From: Confluentibacter citreus
Lineage (GTDB): Bacteria; Bacteroidota; Bacteroidia; Flavobacteriales; Flavobacteriaceae
Reading direction: 5' to 3'
DNA length: 64,000 nt
Assembly (NCBI RefSeq): GCF_002807055.1
Contig: NZ_NIXN01000009.1
Span: 62,001-126,000, forward strand
The notes under the pieces are model-generated. The model saw nothing but the letters and a program-made list of their open reading frames with translations. It was not told where the DNA came from and made no database searches. Positions 63,397 through 64,000 of the stretch are shown in pieces. Both the position numbers and the translations under genes were made by a program. The first letter of the stretch is position 1. Every line of letters starts with the position of its first letter.

Positions 63397-64000
63397 ATGC
63401 GTCAGCACATAAAAAATATCATATTACTAGTAGTAACATTAAATATATCGGTATCATTTGCTCAAGATAGAGAAAAAGACACCATCAGAACAGGGGTTAT
63501 AGATGTTGTAAGGCCTTATACACCTTCCATATCGGATGCATTTAAGGTAAAGGAAACCCCAAATTTAGACGATGATGCCACCACTAAAAAAAAGGAAATA
63601 AAGTATAATATTTTTTCAATTCCAGTGGCATCAACCTTTACGCCTGCTAAAGGAAAAGCGGCCGTTGTAGAACAAAAAGCTCCCGAAAAAATATTTGATA
63701 ATTATGCAACGTTGGGTGTAGGTACCTATACCACCATTTTGGGTGAGGTATATGTAAGCCATGCGTTGAGTAGAACGGAAAGCTTTGGGGGTTATATCAG
63801 TCATCATTCGTCGCAAGGTGGCATTGAAAATTTAGTGTTTGATGACAACTTTTCAAATTCAAAGCTTAATTTAAATTACGGGTCACATTTAAGGGATTTA
63901 TCTTGGAATATAGAGGCTGGAGCTCAGCACCAAAACTATAATTGGTATGGTGTTCCGGAATTTCAATTGGATGAAGCTGAAACCGACCAAATTTTTGTAG
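63397..64000 (+). CDS. Outer-membrane beta-barrel (TonB-receptor-like) protein, N-terminal part
   Basis: Open from ATG 63397 to the window edge, 201 codons. A signal peptide (IILLVVTLNISVSFAQ) leads to a mature N-terminus RPYTPSISDAFKV, then beta strands with alternating pattern (YATLGVGTYTTILGEVYVSH, TESFGGYISHHSSQGGIENL, NLNYGSHLRDLSWNIEAGAQH). It resembles the TonB-dependent-receptor-like barrel usually encoded next to the large TPR protein in Flavobacteriaceae, yet no plug domain is visible in this part. The remainder lies outside. Confidence 0.82.
   Translation, partial: MRQHIKNIILLVVTLNISVSFAQDREKDTIRTGVIDVVRPYTPSISDAFKVKETPNLDDDATTKKKEIKYNIFSIPVASTFTPAKGKAAVVEQKAPEKIFDNYATLGVGTYTTILGEVYVSHALSRTESFGGYISHHSSQGGIENLVFDDNFSNSKLNLNYGSHLRDLSWNIEAGAQHQNYNWYGVPEFQLDEAETDQIFV

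Overview
The window looks like ordinary chromosome of a marine-type Flavobacteriaceae bacterium (Bacteroidota). Evidence: low G+C; -7 elements of the TAnnTTTG type with an upstream TTG; a tmRNA tag reading GENNYALAA; few Shine-Dalgarno sequences; and gene families typical of the group (trp operon order E-G-D-C-F-B-A, CreD with a small winged-helix regulator, DUF6500-like and VF530 proteins beside RhlE, TlpA-type lipoproteins). No phage, insertion sequence, CRISPR array, rRNA or tRNA gene was seen.

Layout. 1-3080: a GH2 beta-galactosidase with a LamG-like insertion, cut by the left edge. 3.3-6.8 kb: an accessory stretch of three same-strand single genes (membrane protein, phosphotriesterase-like lipoprotein, lipoprotein) separated by unusual imperfect inverted repeats. 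7.1-11.7 kb: RhlE helicase and two small genes, an Lnt-like protein, an AraC regulator and a 47-residue protein. 11.8-19.5 kb: trmL plus the complete trp operon, preceded by a leader peptide with three consecutive Trp codons and an attenuator-type terminator; junctions inside the operon are filled with palindromic repeats. 19.5-23.5 kb: MarR regulator divergent from a thioredoxin/peroxiredoxin pair and two rhodaneses, then two small membrane proteins. 23.7-32.8 kb: a complete D-galacturonate route (UxaC, UxaB, UxaA, KdgK, Eda, transporter, LacI regulator). 33-37.4 kb: a small secreted protein, a sigma-54 response regulator and a hybrid histidine kinase. 37.7-44.1 kb: glycosyltransferase, MscS channel, tmRNA with a structured leader, two DUF membrane proteins and the CreD locus with its probable operators. 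44.1-51.7 kb: TlpA-like lipoprotein, DUF1801, KdsA, PckA, TypA. 52-59.2 kb: a surface-polysaccharide island (two flippases, FdtB/FdtA-like amino-sugar enzymes, three glycosyltransferases). 59.4-64 kb: FtsE, a 1000-residue TPR protein and the start of an outer-membrane beta-barrel-like protein cut by the right edge.

How genes fit together. UxaC-UxaB-UxaA take galacturonate to 2-keto-3-deoxygluconate, KdgK phosphorylates it and Eda splits it to pyruvate and glyceraldehyde 3-phosphate; the LacI protein lies between the two arms with two matching operator-like sites. Tryptophan synthesis appears controlled by translation of the Trp-rich leader. The winged-helix regulator at 43.2 kb probably acts on a 19-bp palindrome found just upstream of both creD and the operon's first gene. 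The most unusual material is non-coding: the composite two-hairpin repeat family in the trp operon, the attC-like inverted repeat at 5.2 kb, the RNA-like leader before ssrA, and small leader or stand-alone ORFs.
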